From positions 1 to 17,747 of the forward strand of contig CAYSFT010000047.1 of the NCBI GenBank assembly GCA_964430755.1: a stretch of 17,747 bases of DNA, in the 5' to 3' direction. Both the position numbers and the translations under genes were made by a program. The notes beneath the pieces were generated by a model. That model made no database searches and had not been told where the DNA came from. It worked only from the letters and a program-made list of their open reading frames with translations. This document shows, in pieces, positions 1 through 6,877 of this stretch. Source of the DNA: Flemingiibacterium sp964430755. Its GTDB lineage: Bacteria > Bacillota > Clostridia > Oscillospirales > CAG-272. Position 1 is the first letter of the stretch. Each line of letters starts with the position of its first letter.

Positions 1-23
1 CACTCTGTGAGCTTTGCGTTCAT
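1..23 (-). CDS. Possible 5' end of the next gene, cut off by the left edge
   Basis: Downstream of ybeY on the minus strand an ATG at 21-23 opens a frame (MNAKLTE) that stays open to the window edge. There is a sigma-A-like promoter just upstream (82-110), but no clear Shine-Dalgarno sequence before this ATG. An overlapping frame from a TTG at 49-51 is also open to the edge. In many Firmicutes the gene after ybeY is dgkA, cdd or era, but too few residues are visible to choose one, or to be sure a gene starts here. Confidence 0.2.
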
Positions 24-38
24 TAAAGTTTTTTGCCA

Positions 39-58
39 GGCTTTTTTTCAAAAAAGCC
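39..58 (-). repeat. Perfect inverted repeat (GGC-T6 / A6-GCC)
   Basis: The arms ggctttttt (39-47) and aaaaaagcc (50-58) are exact inverted repeats separated by two bases. On the minus strand the element lies in the leader that would be made from the promoter at 82-110. It is not followed by a T-run in either direction, so it is not a standard intrinsic terminator. It may be a leader hairpin, or a weak structure stopping ybeY transcripts. Confidence 0.4.
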
Positions 59-81
59 GCGTTTCTCCTTATCCACCCAAC

Positions 82-110
82 ATTATACCACAATATTACA
101 TCTTTGTCTA
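82..110 (-). promoter_or_regulatory. Sigma-A-type promoter reading off the left edge
   Basis: On the minus strand TAGACA (105-110) is followed by a 17-bp spacer and TATAAT (82-87). A TG one base before the -10 adds an extended -10 element. The promoter lies just after the ybeY stop codon, so a gene beyond the left edge probably has its own transcript in addition to any read-through. Confidence 0.6.
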
Positions 111-113
111 CAT

Positions 114-590
114 TCAGCGTCTAATTCCCATCGAATCAAGCACTGCGGACTGCTTGTCACACATAACGCGCTCGTCCTCCTCGCTTGTTACATGATCATA
201 GCCAAGCAGGTGAAGCACCGAGTGTACGGTTAAGAACGCCACCTCACGGGTATAGCTGTGACCGAGCTCCTTTGCCTGCTCTCGTGCACGCTCAAGCGAA
301 ATGACAATATCGCCGAGAATGATAGCCTCGTTGCCCATGTTGATGTCACAGTCACCGTCCTCGCTCATCATCGGGAACGAAAGCACGTCCGTCGCCGAAT
401 CAATATCACGGTGCTCACGGTTGATCTCACGTATACCATCATTGTCTGTGAACGTTACCGAAATCTCGGTTGAGCACTGAAAATCCTCATATGCAAGTGC
501 CGAGTAGATCGCCGCCTTCACAAGACAGCGAAGCTCGCTCGTTACGTTTTCCTTATCCTGCTCGTTTGTGAAATGAATGTAATGTCTCAT
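114..590 (-). CDS. ybeY: Endoribonuclease YbeY (16S rRNA maturation)
   Basis: YbeY is a zinc-dependent RNase involved in 16S rRNA 3'-end maturation and ribosome quality control in the cytoplasm. The 158-residue length is normal. The family's metal-binding motif HxxxHxxGxxxxH-type is present as HSVLHLLGYDH, with H123, H127 and H133. The conserved block before it (N57, H60-R61, D64, then TDVLSF at 67-72) also matches. The start is the ATG at 588-590, which overlaps the phoH stop as ATGA; its ribosome binding site (AAAGGAC) lies in the end of phoH, so the two are probably translationally coupled. It is the last recognisable gene of the yqfC-yqfD-phoH-ybeY chain. The identification is secure; activity is inferred from the family. 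Confidence 0.96.
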   Translation of the reverse strand: MRHYIHFTNEQDKENVTSELRCLVKAAIYSALAYEDFQCSTEISVTFTDNDGIREINREHRDIDSATDVLSFPMMSEDGDCDINMGNEAIILGDIVISLERAREQAKELGHSYTREVAFLTVHSVLHLLGYDHVTSEEDERVMCDKQSAVLDSMGIRR

Positions 591-1618
591 TGTTCATTGT
601 CCTTTCTTAACTTGTATGTTTGTTTTGATACGCCGTCTCTCTGACGGCTCTTGTCGTAATTTTCATATGCGAGGATGATCTTCTGCACGAGTCTGTGGCG
701 CACAACGTCACGCTCCGAGAAGCGGTGAATCGCAATGTCCTCAATACCCTCTAAAATCTTAACGGCTTCGGCAAGTCCGCTCTTTTTTCCGAAAGGCAGG
801 TCGGTCTGCGTAAGGTCACCCGTAACAACCGCCTTTGAATTAAATCCGAGTCGCGTTAAAAACATCTTCATCTGCTCGGGAGTTGTGTTCTGCGCCTCGT
901 CGAGAATGATGAACGAATCGTCAAGCGTGCGTCCGCGCATATAGGCAAGCGGTGCGATCTCGATTATTCCGCGCTCAACGTAACGCGCATATGCCTCGCT
1001 TCCGAGCATCTCGTAAAGCGCATCGTAAAGCGGACGAAGATACGGATCAATCTTATTCTGCAGGTCACCGGGCAGAAAACCGAGCTTCTCGCCAGCTTCA
1101 ACCGCAGGACGGGTTAAAATGATCCTCTCAACCTGCTTTGATTTGAGCGCGGTCACAGCCATTGCAACCGCAAGGAAGGTCTTACCCGTGCCGGCAGGGC
1201 CTACACCCATAATAACCGTGTTTTTCTTTATCGCCTCAACATATTTCTTCTGACCGACAGTCTTTGCCTTAATCGGCTTGCCGCGTGTTGTCAGACAAAT
1301 GGCGTCATCGTCAAGCTCCGAAAGCTCGTTTTTTCTGCCGTCGGAAACCATGTCGATAACATAGTCAACATTCTGCGAGGTCAGTGCGTTTCCGAGCTTG
1401 GTCATGCGTTTAAGGTAACCAAGCGCATCCGCGGCACGCTCAACCGCAGTAATATCAGCTCCGCTCACGCTCACTGCATCTCCCGCGGTGTTAATACTGT
1501 CACGAGCCTTTATCGCAACACCGAACGCACGCTCAAGCTTTTCAAGATTCACGTCAAGCTCACCGAAAAGCGCGGCAGTCTGCTCGGGCGAATCGGTAAG
1601 TATAATTTTTTCGGGCAT
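587..1618 (-). CDS. phoH: PhoH family ATPase (PhoH-like protein)
   Basis: PhoH-like proteins are cytoplasmic P-loop ATPases related to superfamily 1 helicase cores and linked to RNA metabolism; their exact role is unsettled. The 343-residue protein has an N-terminal region of about 120 residues and then the PhoH domain. Walker A is GPAGTGKT (140-147), Walker B is FIILDEAQN (236-244), and a conserved VTGDLTQTDLP segment lies at 265-275. The start ATG is at 1616-1618, one base after the yqfD stop, with AGGAG upstream inside the yqfD end. The stop overlaps the ybeY start by four bases. The phoH-ybeY pairing is widely conserved in bacteria and supports a joint role in RNA processing. No altered key residues are seen. 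Confidence 0.95.
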   Translation of the reverse strand: MPEKIILTDSPEQTAALFGELDVNLEKLERAFGVAIKARDSINTAGDAVSVSGADITAVERAADALGYLKRMTKLGNALTSQNVDYVIDMVSDGRKNELSELDDDAICLTTRGKPIKAKTVGQKKYVEAIKKNTVIMGVGPAGTGKTFLAVAMAVTALKSKQVERIILTRPAVEAGEKLGFLPGDLQNKIDPYLRPLYDALYEMLGSEAYARYVERGIIEIAPLAYMRGRTLDDSFIILDEAQNTTPEQMKMFLTRLGFNSKAVVTGDLTQTDLPFGKKSGLAEAVKILEGIEDIAIHRFSERDVVRHRLVQKIILAYENYDKSRQRDGVSKQTYKLRKDNEQ

Positions 1619-1619
1619 T

Positions 1620-2813
1620 TTAATTTTCTCCTGTATTTTCAGTCGTATATATCGGAACCTCCGCGGCGATATCCCTCATCACCCTGAGTTCACATTCAAT
1701 AACATAACTCCCATCGCGCACACCTGCATTTATCTCGCGCGACACAAGCTGACATCCGCTTGTCACGGAGGCACACTCATCGCGAAGCCTGCGATATGCC
1801 TCGGTGCGCGCTTCTTCTTCGGTGAGCGTCATCGGTATTTCTTCATATTCACGCCACACCGTTTCGTGCACTGTTATCGGAACCTCAACAGTCCCGAAAA
1901 AGCAGAGCTTTCTCTCTCTTTCTATTTTATCACATTTCTCGCTCAAATTCCCCGTGTTTGCGAAAAGTTTCATGGAAATTCCGAAAAAATTCAAATATTT
2001 TTCCGAAAACTCGCGTCCCGTCGGTACACGCTCGACCGTTTCAAGCGGAACTTCAATGTTAACGTCCCGTTTAACCTCCGCCATAACCGTGCCGCGCGCG
2101 TGCACAAGCCGCAGTCCGTGCTTCATTTCTTCAACGCCCGAGGCGATCAATTCCCCCTTGCGTACAAGATCACCCTCGCTGACAACTCTGCCGCCGCGAA
2201 GTATCTCCATATATTCGATAACGCCATCCTCTGCGGCAACGAGATTATAGGGCACATTATCATCGGGCACAGGCTCGTTTACAATCATCTCGCGTACCTC
2301 AACCGTGGCACGTGTGCCGCGCACATTAACGGCTATCCACGCAACATCGTCAGAGCCGAGCAAAAACTCATTGTGAAGCTTATCAAAATCAATCGACGGA
2401 ATATATGCTCCAACGCCGCAGCCAAGCTCGTCAAGACGCGAAAGTATCTCTTTTTCTGTGATGCTTTCATTCCCGATGACATTTATATCCCAAATGAACT
2501 GCTCGGAAAGGAAGATCAGCGAAAAGAAAATAAATATACCAATCGGTATGCCGATGCGTTTTCTGTAACGTTCGAGAAAATATAAAAACCCTCTTGCTTT
2601 AACCCTGTCTGCAGAGATTCCGTGGGATGCGAAAATTTTCTCTATCGCCTTGCAGTCGGAATACTGCAGAGTAAACGTCAGCGCATCTCCGTCGCGCTTT
2701 ATTTTTCCAAGGTTTGCGCCCGATGAGGTGAGAAGATCCGCCGCAAGATCAGTGCTTTCACTGACGCGGTAATCGCATGAGCCCATAAACCAATGAATGA
2801 TTTTACTTATCAT
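1620..2813 (-). CDS. yqfD: Sporulation protein YqfD
   Basis: YqfD is a membrane-associated sporulation protein made in the mother cell in Bacillus; its biochemical role is unknown. The 397 residues match the usual layout. A soluble N-terminal part of about 85 residues is followed by one hydrophobic segment (about 88-107) ending in the family-typical SEQFIWDINVIGNESITE (about 107-124). An extracytoplasmic domain follows, with the ID around 142-143 and a gEGDLVRKGELIASG segment near 215-230 that resembles a biotinyl/lipoyl-like hairpin. The ATG at 2811-2813 overlaps the yqfC end by 11 bases, with a GAGGG ribosome binding site inside yqfC. phoH starts one base after the stop. Assignment is confident from sequence pattern and neighbours; the hairpin reading is tentative. 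Confidence 0.93.
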   Translation of the reverse strand: MISKIIHWFMGSCDYRVSESTDLAADLLTSSGANLGKIKRDGDALTFTLQYSDCKAIEKIFASHGISADRVKARGFLYFLERYRKRIGIPIGIFIFFSLIFLSEQFIWDINVIGNESITEKEILSRLDELGCGVGAYIPSIDFDKLHNEFLLGSDDVAWIAVNVRGTRATVEVREMIVNEPVPDDNVPYNLVAAEDGVIEYMEILRGGRVVSEGDLVRKGELIASGVEEMKHGLRLVHARGTVMAEVKRDVNIEVPLETVERVPTGREFSEKYLNFFGISMKLFANTGNLSEKCDKIERERKLCFFGTVEVPITVHETVWREYEEIPMTLTEEEARTEAYRRLRDECASVTSGCQLVSREINAGVRDGSYVIECELRVMRDIAAEVPIYTTENTGEN

Positions 2814-3108
2814 CGCCGCCCTCGCTCACATCGCCGTAGCGTATACAGTCGATCCTGCCGCAAACGGAAATCCGTCCGCCCGAAAAGCTGCGAAGCGTAA
2901 GTCCCTCTCCGCGAACGCTCACCGTACTGTCGCAAAGAGTCAGTATCACCTCATCGTCCGTATAGCTGACAAGTCCCTCACAGCCGCAGATTGAAGCCTC
3001 ACGATTACCGGTAACTTCAACGCCCGAGCAACCCCCGAACGTCCCAACAGGTATATCAAAGTTCTCGCAAATGCGCTGTGATATCGTTTTTTTGGCTTTT
3101 TTATTCAT
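2803..3108 (-). CDS. yqfC: Sporulation protein YqfC
   Basis: YqfC is a small sporulation protein of unknown function that precedes YqfD across spore-forming Firmicutes. The frame is open much further upstream (to 3621), but that extension lies antisense to ylbJ. The ATG at 3106-3108 has GGAGAGG four bases before it and gives a normal 101-residue protein. It starts with a basic segment (MNKKAKKTISQR), followed by the family's ENFDIP stretch and a beta-rich body with regular hydrophobic alternation. It carries seven cysteines (14, 27, 41, 43, 59, 83, 88), which seems many for a protein this small. The gene overlaps yqfD by 11 bases and leads the operon yqfC-yqfD-phoH-ybeY. Confidence 0.88.
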   Translation of the reverse strand: MNKKAKKTISQRICENFDIPVGTFGGCSGVEVTGNREASICGCEGLVSYTDDEVILTLCDSTVSVRGEGLTLRSFSGGRISVCGRIDCIRYGDVSEGGDDK

Positions 3109-3125
3109 ATTACCTCTCCGAGTCT

Positions 3126-3154
3126 GCATAATCGTTAATACGGTAAAATAATAT
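3126..3154 (+). promoter_or_regulatory. Weak sigma-E-like promoter candidate for ylbJ
   Basis: GCATAAT (3126-3132) matches the sigma-E -35 consensus (KMATATT) at six of seven positions. After a 14-bp spacer, AATAATAT (3147-3154) is a partial match to the -10 consensus CATACAnT. No sigma-A promoter is evident in this 58-bp divergent region, and yqfC, yqfD and ylbJ are known sigma-E genes in Bacillus. No equally good -10 was found for the yqfC direction. This is a weak, inferred site. Confidence 0.25.
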
Positions 3155-3166
3155 GAATCGGGAGCG

Positions 3167-4135
3167 GTGATTATTATAGTAAAATCGAAAAACACACCTA
3201 TATATGCAGACGCCGTAAAGCATCTGTCGCCGGCTGTATATATTCTCCGGCTGCTTCTTTTGTTTCTCACGGGGTATTTTTTAAAGTCACCGTCACTTGC
3301 CGCCGAGTCGGTTAAGGGCGCACTGTCGGTCTGCGCTATGGGACTCATACCCTCGCTTTTCCCGTTCATCGTGCTTGTCAGTATGATAATATCCTCGGGA
3401 CTTTCCGATAAAATATCAGATATCCTCGGCAAACCCATCGCATATATTTTCGGCGTTGACAAGGACTGCGCCTGCGCTATAATACTCGGTTGCCTCGGCG
3501 GTTTTCCCATAGGCGCTGTGTGTACCCGTGAGCTTTTTGCATCGGGTAAAATCGAAAAATCCACCGCCGAGCGTCTCATTTCATTCACGAATAACGCAAG
3601 TCCCGCATTCTGTATCGGCACTCTCGGACTCGCGCTTTTTTCAGATATCGGTTACGGTATACGTCTCTATTTCTGTCAGCTCACCGCCGCACTGATTATC
3701 GGTGCAGTACAGCGAAAGCCATATAAACCAAGCGCTCACACGCCGCCTGAACGAAGTACGCCGCCTATTTCCGATATGCTGACAGCCGCCGTCAGTGAGG
3801 CAGGCTTGACTATCTTAAAAATCTGCTCGTTCGCAGTATTTTTTGCCGTCGTCGGCGATGCGCTTGCAGCCGTGCTCTCGCGCTTTTTCGGCGAGCTTGC
3901 AGCCGCACTGTCTACCGCTTTCTGTGAGCTGACTCTGGCAGGACGCCGCGCGGCTTTCCTTGAGGTGAAAACGGCACGCCTCATCGTCGCATTCGCCGTC
4001 GGATGGTCGGGTATATCGGTTCATATGCAGTGTGCTTCGGTGCTGTCGGGAAGCGGCATCGGCATGAAACGGTATTATATATCCAAGCTGTGTCAGGGCG
4101 TTATATGCACGCTTATGATGCTTGTTTTCGTCTGA
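3167..4135 (+). CDS. ylbJ: YlbJ-like sporulation integral membrane protein
   Basis: YlbJ is a polytopic membrane protein with Gate (nucleoside-recognition) motifs needed for proper spore formation in Bacillus; the transported substrate is unknown. The 322 residues contain about eight hydrophobic segments. Family signatures are visible: GCLGGFPIGA (108-117), SFTNNASPAFCIG (139-151) and GWSGISVHMQ (279-288). It is shorter than Bacillus YlbJ (about 400 residues). A polar, Pro-rich loop at 183-200 separates the two halves. The start is uncertain. The GTG at 3167 has GGGAG only two bases before it, and no better-placed ATG follows, so the real start may be a rare codon a few bases downstream. It is divergent from yqfC and convergent with the RadC-like gene, with a one-base gap and no visible terminator. 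YlbJ is preferred because of the yqfCD neighbours. Confidence 0.78.
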   Translation: MIIIVKSKNTPIYADAVKHLSPAVYILRLLLLFLTGYFLKSPSLAAESVKGALSVCAMGLIPSLFPFIVLVSMIISSGLSDKISDILGKPIAYIFGVDKDCACAIILGCLGGFPIGAVCTRELFASGKIEKSTAERLISFTNNASPAFCIGTLGLALFSDIGYGIRLYFCQLTAALIIGAVQRKPYKPSAHTPPERSTPPISDMLTAAVSEAGLTILKICSFAVFFAVVGDALAAVLSRFFGELAAALSTAFCELTLAGRRAAFLEVKTARLIVAFAVGWSGISVHMQCASVLSGSGIGMKRYYISKLCQGVICTLMMLVFV

Positions 4136-4136
4136 A

Positions 4137-4790
4137 TCAATCGAAGGCATAGCGGAAAAATTTTGAGCCGCGCTTTGTTATAACCGACTGACCGATGAGG
4201 GTTATTCCAACCGTTTCGAGAAAATCACCGATATACTGCATCGCCAGCATATCCTGCTTTGAAAGTCCCGGTTTTTTCTGGTTCGGATGATAATGCGCAA
4301 AAACAACACGCCTTGCCGCATGACGGCCTGCAAACAACGTAACGTCTCCGGCATCCACCTTGGCGCGTGCTGCTTCACCCTCGGCAAGACGTTCAGCAAT
4401 TATCGCAAAATCCATTTCGTCCAGCGACAATGCCCAAACGGTTTCTTCCTTTGCCTCTTCCGCCAGCATCCGAAACACTTCTTCAAAATATAAATTCGGA
4501 ACCACTATTAAATTGACGTTTGTGCACAATGTGTGTATATGCCCGATAAGCTTTATAAGTGCCGCCGCATCATACGTCATACCGTCAGTTTTGAGCAGAG
4601 TATTCTTTTCGGCAAAGAAACATTCGGCAACCGGATCAAAGCGCGAAGCAATACCGTCCGTCACCGCACGTATGTCCGTACCGCCGCTGACATAAGATAA
4701 AAGAGACATAAGCAAAAGTGATGCACTGTCAGCTCTTAATGACTGCGGCACGGCTGTATTCGATTTTCCGATATGCCCCTTACAAGCCAC
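4137..4790 (-). CDS. Divergent RadC/JAMM-domain protein
   Basis: The protein of 217 residues resembles the RadC (UPF0758) family. It has an N-terminal helical part and a C-terminal JAMM-type metal-binding motif, H166-Y-H168-P...S177-x2-D180. Typical RadC has HNHPSG-x4-S-x2-D; here one extra residue lies between the second His and the Ser, and the Asn and the Ser-Gly are replaced. The motif is followed by IGDFLETVGITLIGQSVI, matching the RadC strand before its 'DHIIIG' segment. RadC-type proteins are often called DNA repair proteins, but that role is poorly supported. Start is GTG (4788-4790) with AGAGGTGAT five bases upstream. The supplying promoter is probably at 4915-4943, with a terminator-like hairpin between. 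Function unknown; the catalytic Glu could not be placed with certainty. Confidence 0.75.
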   Translation of the reverse strand: MACKGHIGKSNTAVPQSLRADSASLLLMSLLSYVSGGTDIRAVTDGIASRFDPVAECFFAEKNTLLKTDGMTYDAAALIKLIGHIHTLCTNVNLIVVPNLYFEEVFRMLAEEAKEETVWALSLDEMDFAIIAERLAEGEAARAKVDAGDVTLFAGRHAARRVVFAHYHPNQKKPGLSKQDMLAMQYIGDFLETVGITLIGQSVITKRGSKFFRYAFD

Positions 4791-4821
4791 AGTATCACCT
4801 CTTTTTTAACACAACTATGAT

Positions 4822-4858
4822 AAAAAGCCGTTCCGATTCTCACCGGGACAGCTTTTTT
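4822..4858 (-). terminator. Intrinsic terminator hairpin (near-symmetric)
   Basis: The stem is AAAAAGC (4822-4828) pairing with GCTTTTT (4851-4857), then a C/A mismatch, then GTTCC (4830-4834) pairing with GGGAC (4845-4849) with one G-T pair; the loop is 10 bases. On the minus strand it ends in TTTTTATC, so it can terminate transcripts from the ABC exporter operon and from the promoter at 4915-4943. It lies only 32 bp upstream of the RadC-like start, so that gene needs read-through or antitermination. The symmetry would also let it stop plus-strand transcripts. Confidence 0.75.
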
Positions 4859-4908
4859 ATATTCTGGCAGACACCCGGAAGCACCGTAAAATCAATACTT
4901 ATCTGACT
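4822..4908 (-). ncRNA. Putative small RNA or attenuator leader upstream of the RadC-like gene
   Basis: A perfect sigma-A promoter (4915-4943) and the terminator at 4822-4858 delimit a transcript of about 87 nt with no convincing reading frame. Near its 5' end AATAC...GTATT can form a small stem. CCGGG in the middle (complement of about 4873-4877) could pair with CCCGG in the terminator 5' arm, giving an alternative fold. It could be a stand-alone small RNA or a regulated 5' leader of the RadC-like gene. It does not match any riboswitch consensus I can recall. Boundaries are inferred from promoter and terminator positions. Confidence 0.35.
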
Positions 4909-4914
4909 GTATTA

Positions 4915-4943
4915 ATTATACCGCATCCGGAAGAATATGTCAA
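4915..4943 (-). promoter_or_regulatory. Perfect consensus sigma-A promoter
   Basis: On the minus strand TTGACA (4938-4943), a 17-bp spacer and TATAAT (4915-4920) form an exact consensus promoter. It lies in the gap after the ABC exporter stop codon. Predicted transcription begins near 4908, about 118 nt before the RadC-like start codon. Confidence 0.85.
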
Positions 4944-4981
4944 TATCGAAATCGAATATAGACATTCATGCCCGTTTTGTC

Positions 4982-6877
4982 TTATGCCTTCACCGAGGCA
5001 TCACGCGACGCCTTTTCATACTGCATCATATAGAGCCCATAGTAACGTCCGCGACGTTCAAGCAGCTCATGGTGACTTCCCTGTTCAACTATCTCACCGT
5101 GAGAAAGAACGATGATATTATCCGCGTGCTGCACTGTTGAAAGACGGTGAGCAACGACAAGCATTGTTCCGATATTCATCATTTTTTCGAGCGAATCCTG
5201 AATGAGCAGCTCGGTTTCGGTGTCGATGTTGGCGGTTGCCTCGTCGAGTATCATCAGGGCAGGCTTGTGGATTATCGTTCTGGCAAAGGAGAGAAGCTGA
5301 CGCTGACCTGCGGAGAAGTTGTTTCCGCGCTCACGCACCTCCTCGTCAAGACCGCCTGCAAGCTTTGAGATAAACTTGTCCGCGTTAACGTAACGGCAGG
5401 CTTCCATAACCTCCCTGTCGGATATGCCCTCGCTTCGAAGCAAAATGTTACTGCGAATTGTTCCCGAAAAGAGGAAAACATCCTGCAGCATCTGACCGAA
5501 ATGCCTTCGCAGAGAGGAGATCTTTATCTTTTTGATGTCGATACCGTCAATGAGTATCTGTCCCTTTTGAATGTCGTAGTTGCGGCAGATGAGCGAGAGT
5601 ATCGTTGTTTTGCCCGAGCCTGTCGAGCCGACGAACGCCACGGTCTGTTTTGCCCTAACCTTAAACGAAACGCCGCGCAGCACCCATTCATCCGGAACAT
5701 ACGAGAACCACACGTCGCGAAATTCAATATTGCCCTCAACATTCTCAAGCTCAACAGCATCCGGCTCGTCAACAACATCGGGCGTGATATCAAAGATCGT
5801 GAATATCTTCTCCGCCGAGGCGAACGCCGACTGCAGCCAGTTAAACTGCTCGGCAAGACTCTGGATCGGGTTAAAGAACTTTGAAATATAAAGATAGAAC
5901 GACACAAGAACGCCGCTGTCAATAGTCTGACCGAGAAATTCGACATCCTTTATATATCCGCGGCCGCCGAGATAGAGAAGACAGAGAACCGAGGAGATAT
6001 AAAGCATATAAACGAGCGGACGGAAGATACCGAAAACGAATATCTGCGCGCGCTTCGCCTTGCCGAGCGAATTGTTTTTCGCATCAAACTCCGCTTTTTT
6101 GTGTGCTTCACGGTTGAAGATCTGTATTATCTTCATGCCCGAAAGGTTCTCGGAAAGGAAGGTGTTTATATCGGTCGTACCATCCTTGACCTTGCGGTAA
6201 GCCTTGCGCGAGAACTTACGGAATATGATCGTAAACAGCACAATAAACGGCACAAAGCAGAGCACCATCAGCGTGAGCTGATAGTTAAGGCAGAGCATCG
6301 CCGCAAGAACACCGATGATGACAAAGCAGTTTTTAACGAGGTTGACAATGATATTCGTGAACATCATCGAAATTGCGTTGGTGTCGTTTGTAACGCGGGT
6401 TACAAGCTTTCCGACAGGATGCTCGGTGAGCTGTGCATGAGAAAGGCTCTCAATGTGAACAAAGAGATCCTCACGAATCTTCGAAACGATACGCTGTCCC
6501 GTTCTCTGGAGCACGATAGCCTGAATATACGAGCAAATGAGCGAAACGATCAGTATGCCGCCGTAAATGGCAACCATCGAAAAGAGCCGCGACATCGGGA
6601 AATCGTCCTTTATCATTTCCTCGATCCGTCCGACAAGGAACGGAGAAACAACATCGTAAGCAATTGAGAAAAGCATCACTAAAAGCACGACAAGGAAGCT
6701 CTTCACGTGCGGCTTTGCATAAACGAGCAGACGCTTTGTTATTTCCGAATCTTTCATATAACGGTCAAAGCCGATTGCTTCCTTGCGGTCCTTGATTGAA
6801 AGATAAGCGATGACGAACACGATCGACAAAACTCCGATTATCGCGCCGACAACAAGAAGCGGATAAAACTCGGTCAT
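4982..6877 (-). CDS. Heterodimeric ABC exporter half, catalytic-Glu subunit (BmrD/LmrD/TM288-like)
   Basis: This 631-residue half-transporter has a membrane domain and a C-terminal ATPase domain. An extra hydrophobic segment at 5-27 precedes the usual six-helix exporter domain (about 58-340). ATPase motifs are Walker A GSTGSGKTT (417-425), Q-loop Q465, Walker B LMILDEA with catalytic Glu546, and switch His577. The signature is FSAGQ (521-525) instead of LSGGQ. In type IV heterodimeric exporters such as TM287/288, LmrCD and BmrCD, this pattern marks the subunit giving the active Walker B and the weakened signature. The ATG (6875-6877) overlaps the stop of the partner gene as ATGA, with GGGAGGTGA upstream. 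Substrate (drug, lipid or peptide) cannot be told from sequence. The hairpin at 4822-4858 ends the operon. Confidence 0.92.
   Translation of the reverse strand: MTEFYPLLVVGAIIGVLSIVFVIAYLSIKDRKEAIGFDRYMKDSEITKRLLVYAKPHVKSFLVVLLVMLFSIAYDVVSPFLVGRIEEMIKDDFPMSRLFSMVAIYGGILIVSLICSYIQAIVLQRTGQRIVSKIREDLFVHIESLSHAQLTEHPVGKLVTRVTNDTNAISMMFTNIIVNLVKNCFVIIGVLAAMLCLNYQLTLMVLCFVPFIVLFTIIFRKFSRKAYRKVKDGTTDINTFLSENLSGMKIIQIFNREAHKKAEFDAKNNSLGKAKRAQIFVFGIFRPLVYMLYISSVLCLLYLGGRGYIKDVEFLGQTIDSGVLVSFYLYISKFFNPIQSLAEQFNWLQSAFASAEKIFTIFDITPDVVDEPDAVELENVEGNIEFRDVWFSYVPDEWVLRGVSFKVRAKQTVAFVGSTGSGKTTILSLICRNYDIQKGQILIDGIDIKKIKISSLRRHFGQMLQDVFLFSGTIRSNILLRSEGISDREVMEACRYVNADKFISKLAGGLDEEVRERGNNFSAGQRQLLSFARTIIHKPALMILDEATANIDTETELLIQDSLEKMMNIGTMLVVAHRLSTVQHADNIIVLSHGEIVEQGSHHELLERRGRYYGLYMMQYEKASRDASVKA

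Noticed and set aside
1488..2585. 365-codon plus-strand open frame
   Set aside because: It is antisense to yqfD and phoH, has low-complexity unconvincing composition, no ribosome binding site, and the minus-strand frames have clear family motifs.
3109..3621. Upstream extension of the yqfC frame
   Set aside because: The extra 171 codons lie antisense to ylbJ; the internal ATG at 3108 has a strong ribosome binding site and gives the family's normal length.
4822..4908. Known riboswitch (for example preQ1 or fluoride type) in the RadC-like leader
   Set aside because: An A-rich stretch resembles part of preQ1-I, but the required loop and pairing elements are not present; no known consensus fitted.
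5501..5884. Plus-strand frames across the ABC exporter genes
   Set aside because: Several frames of 70-190 codons are open here, but all are antisense to intact ABC transporter genes and lack ribosome binding sites or recognisable motifs.
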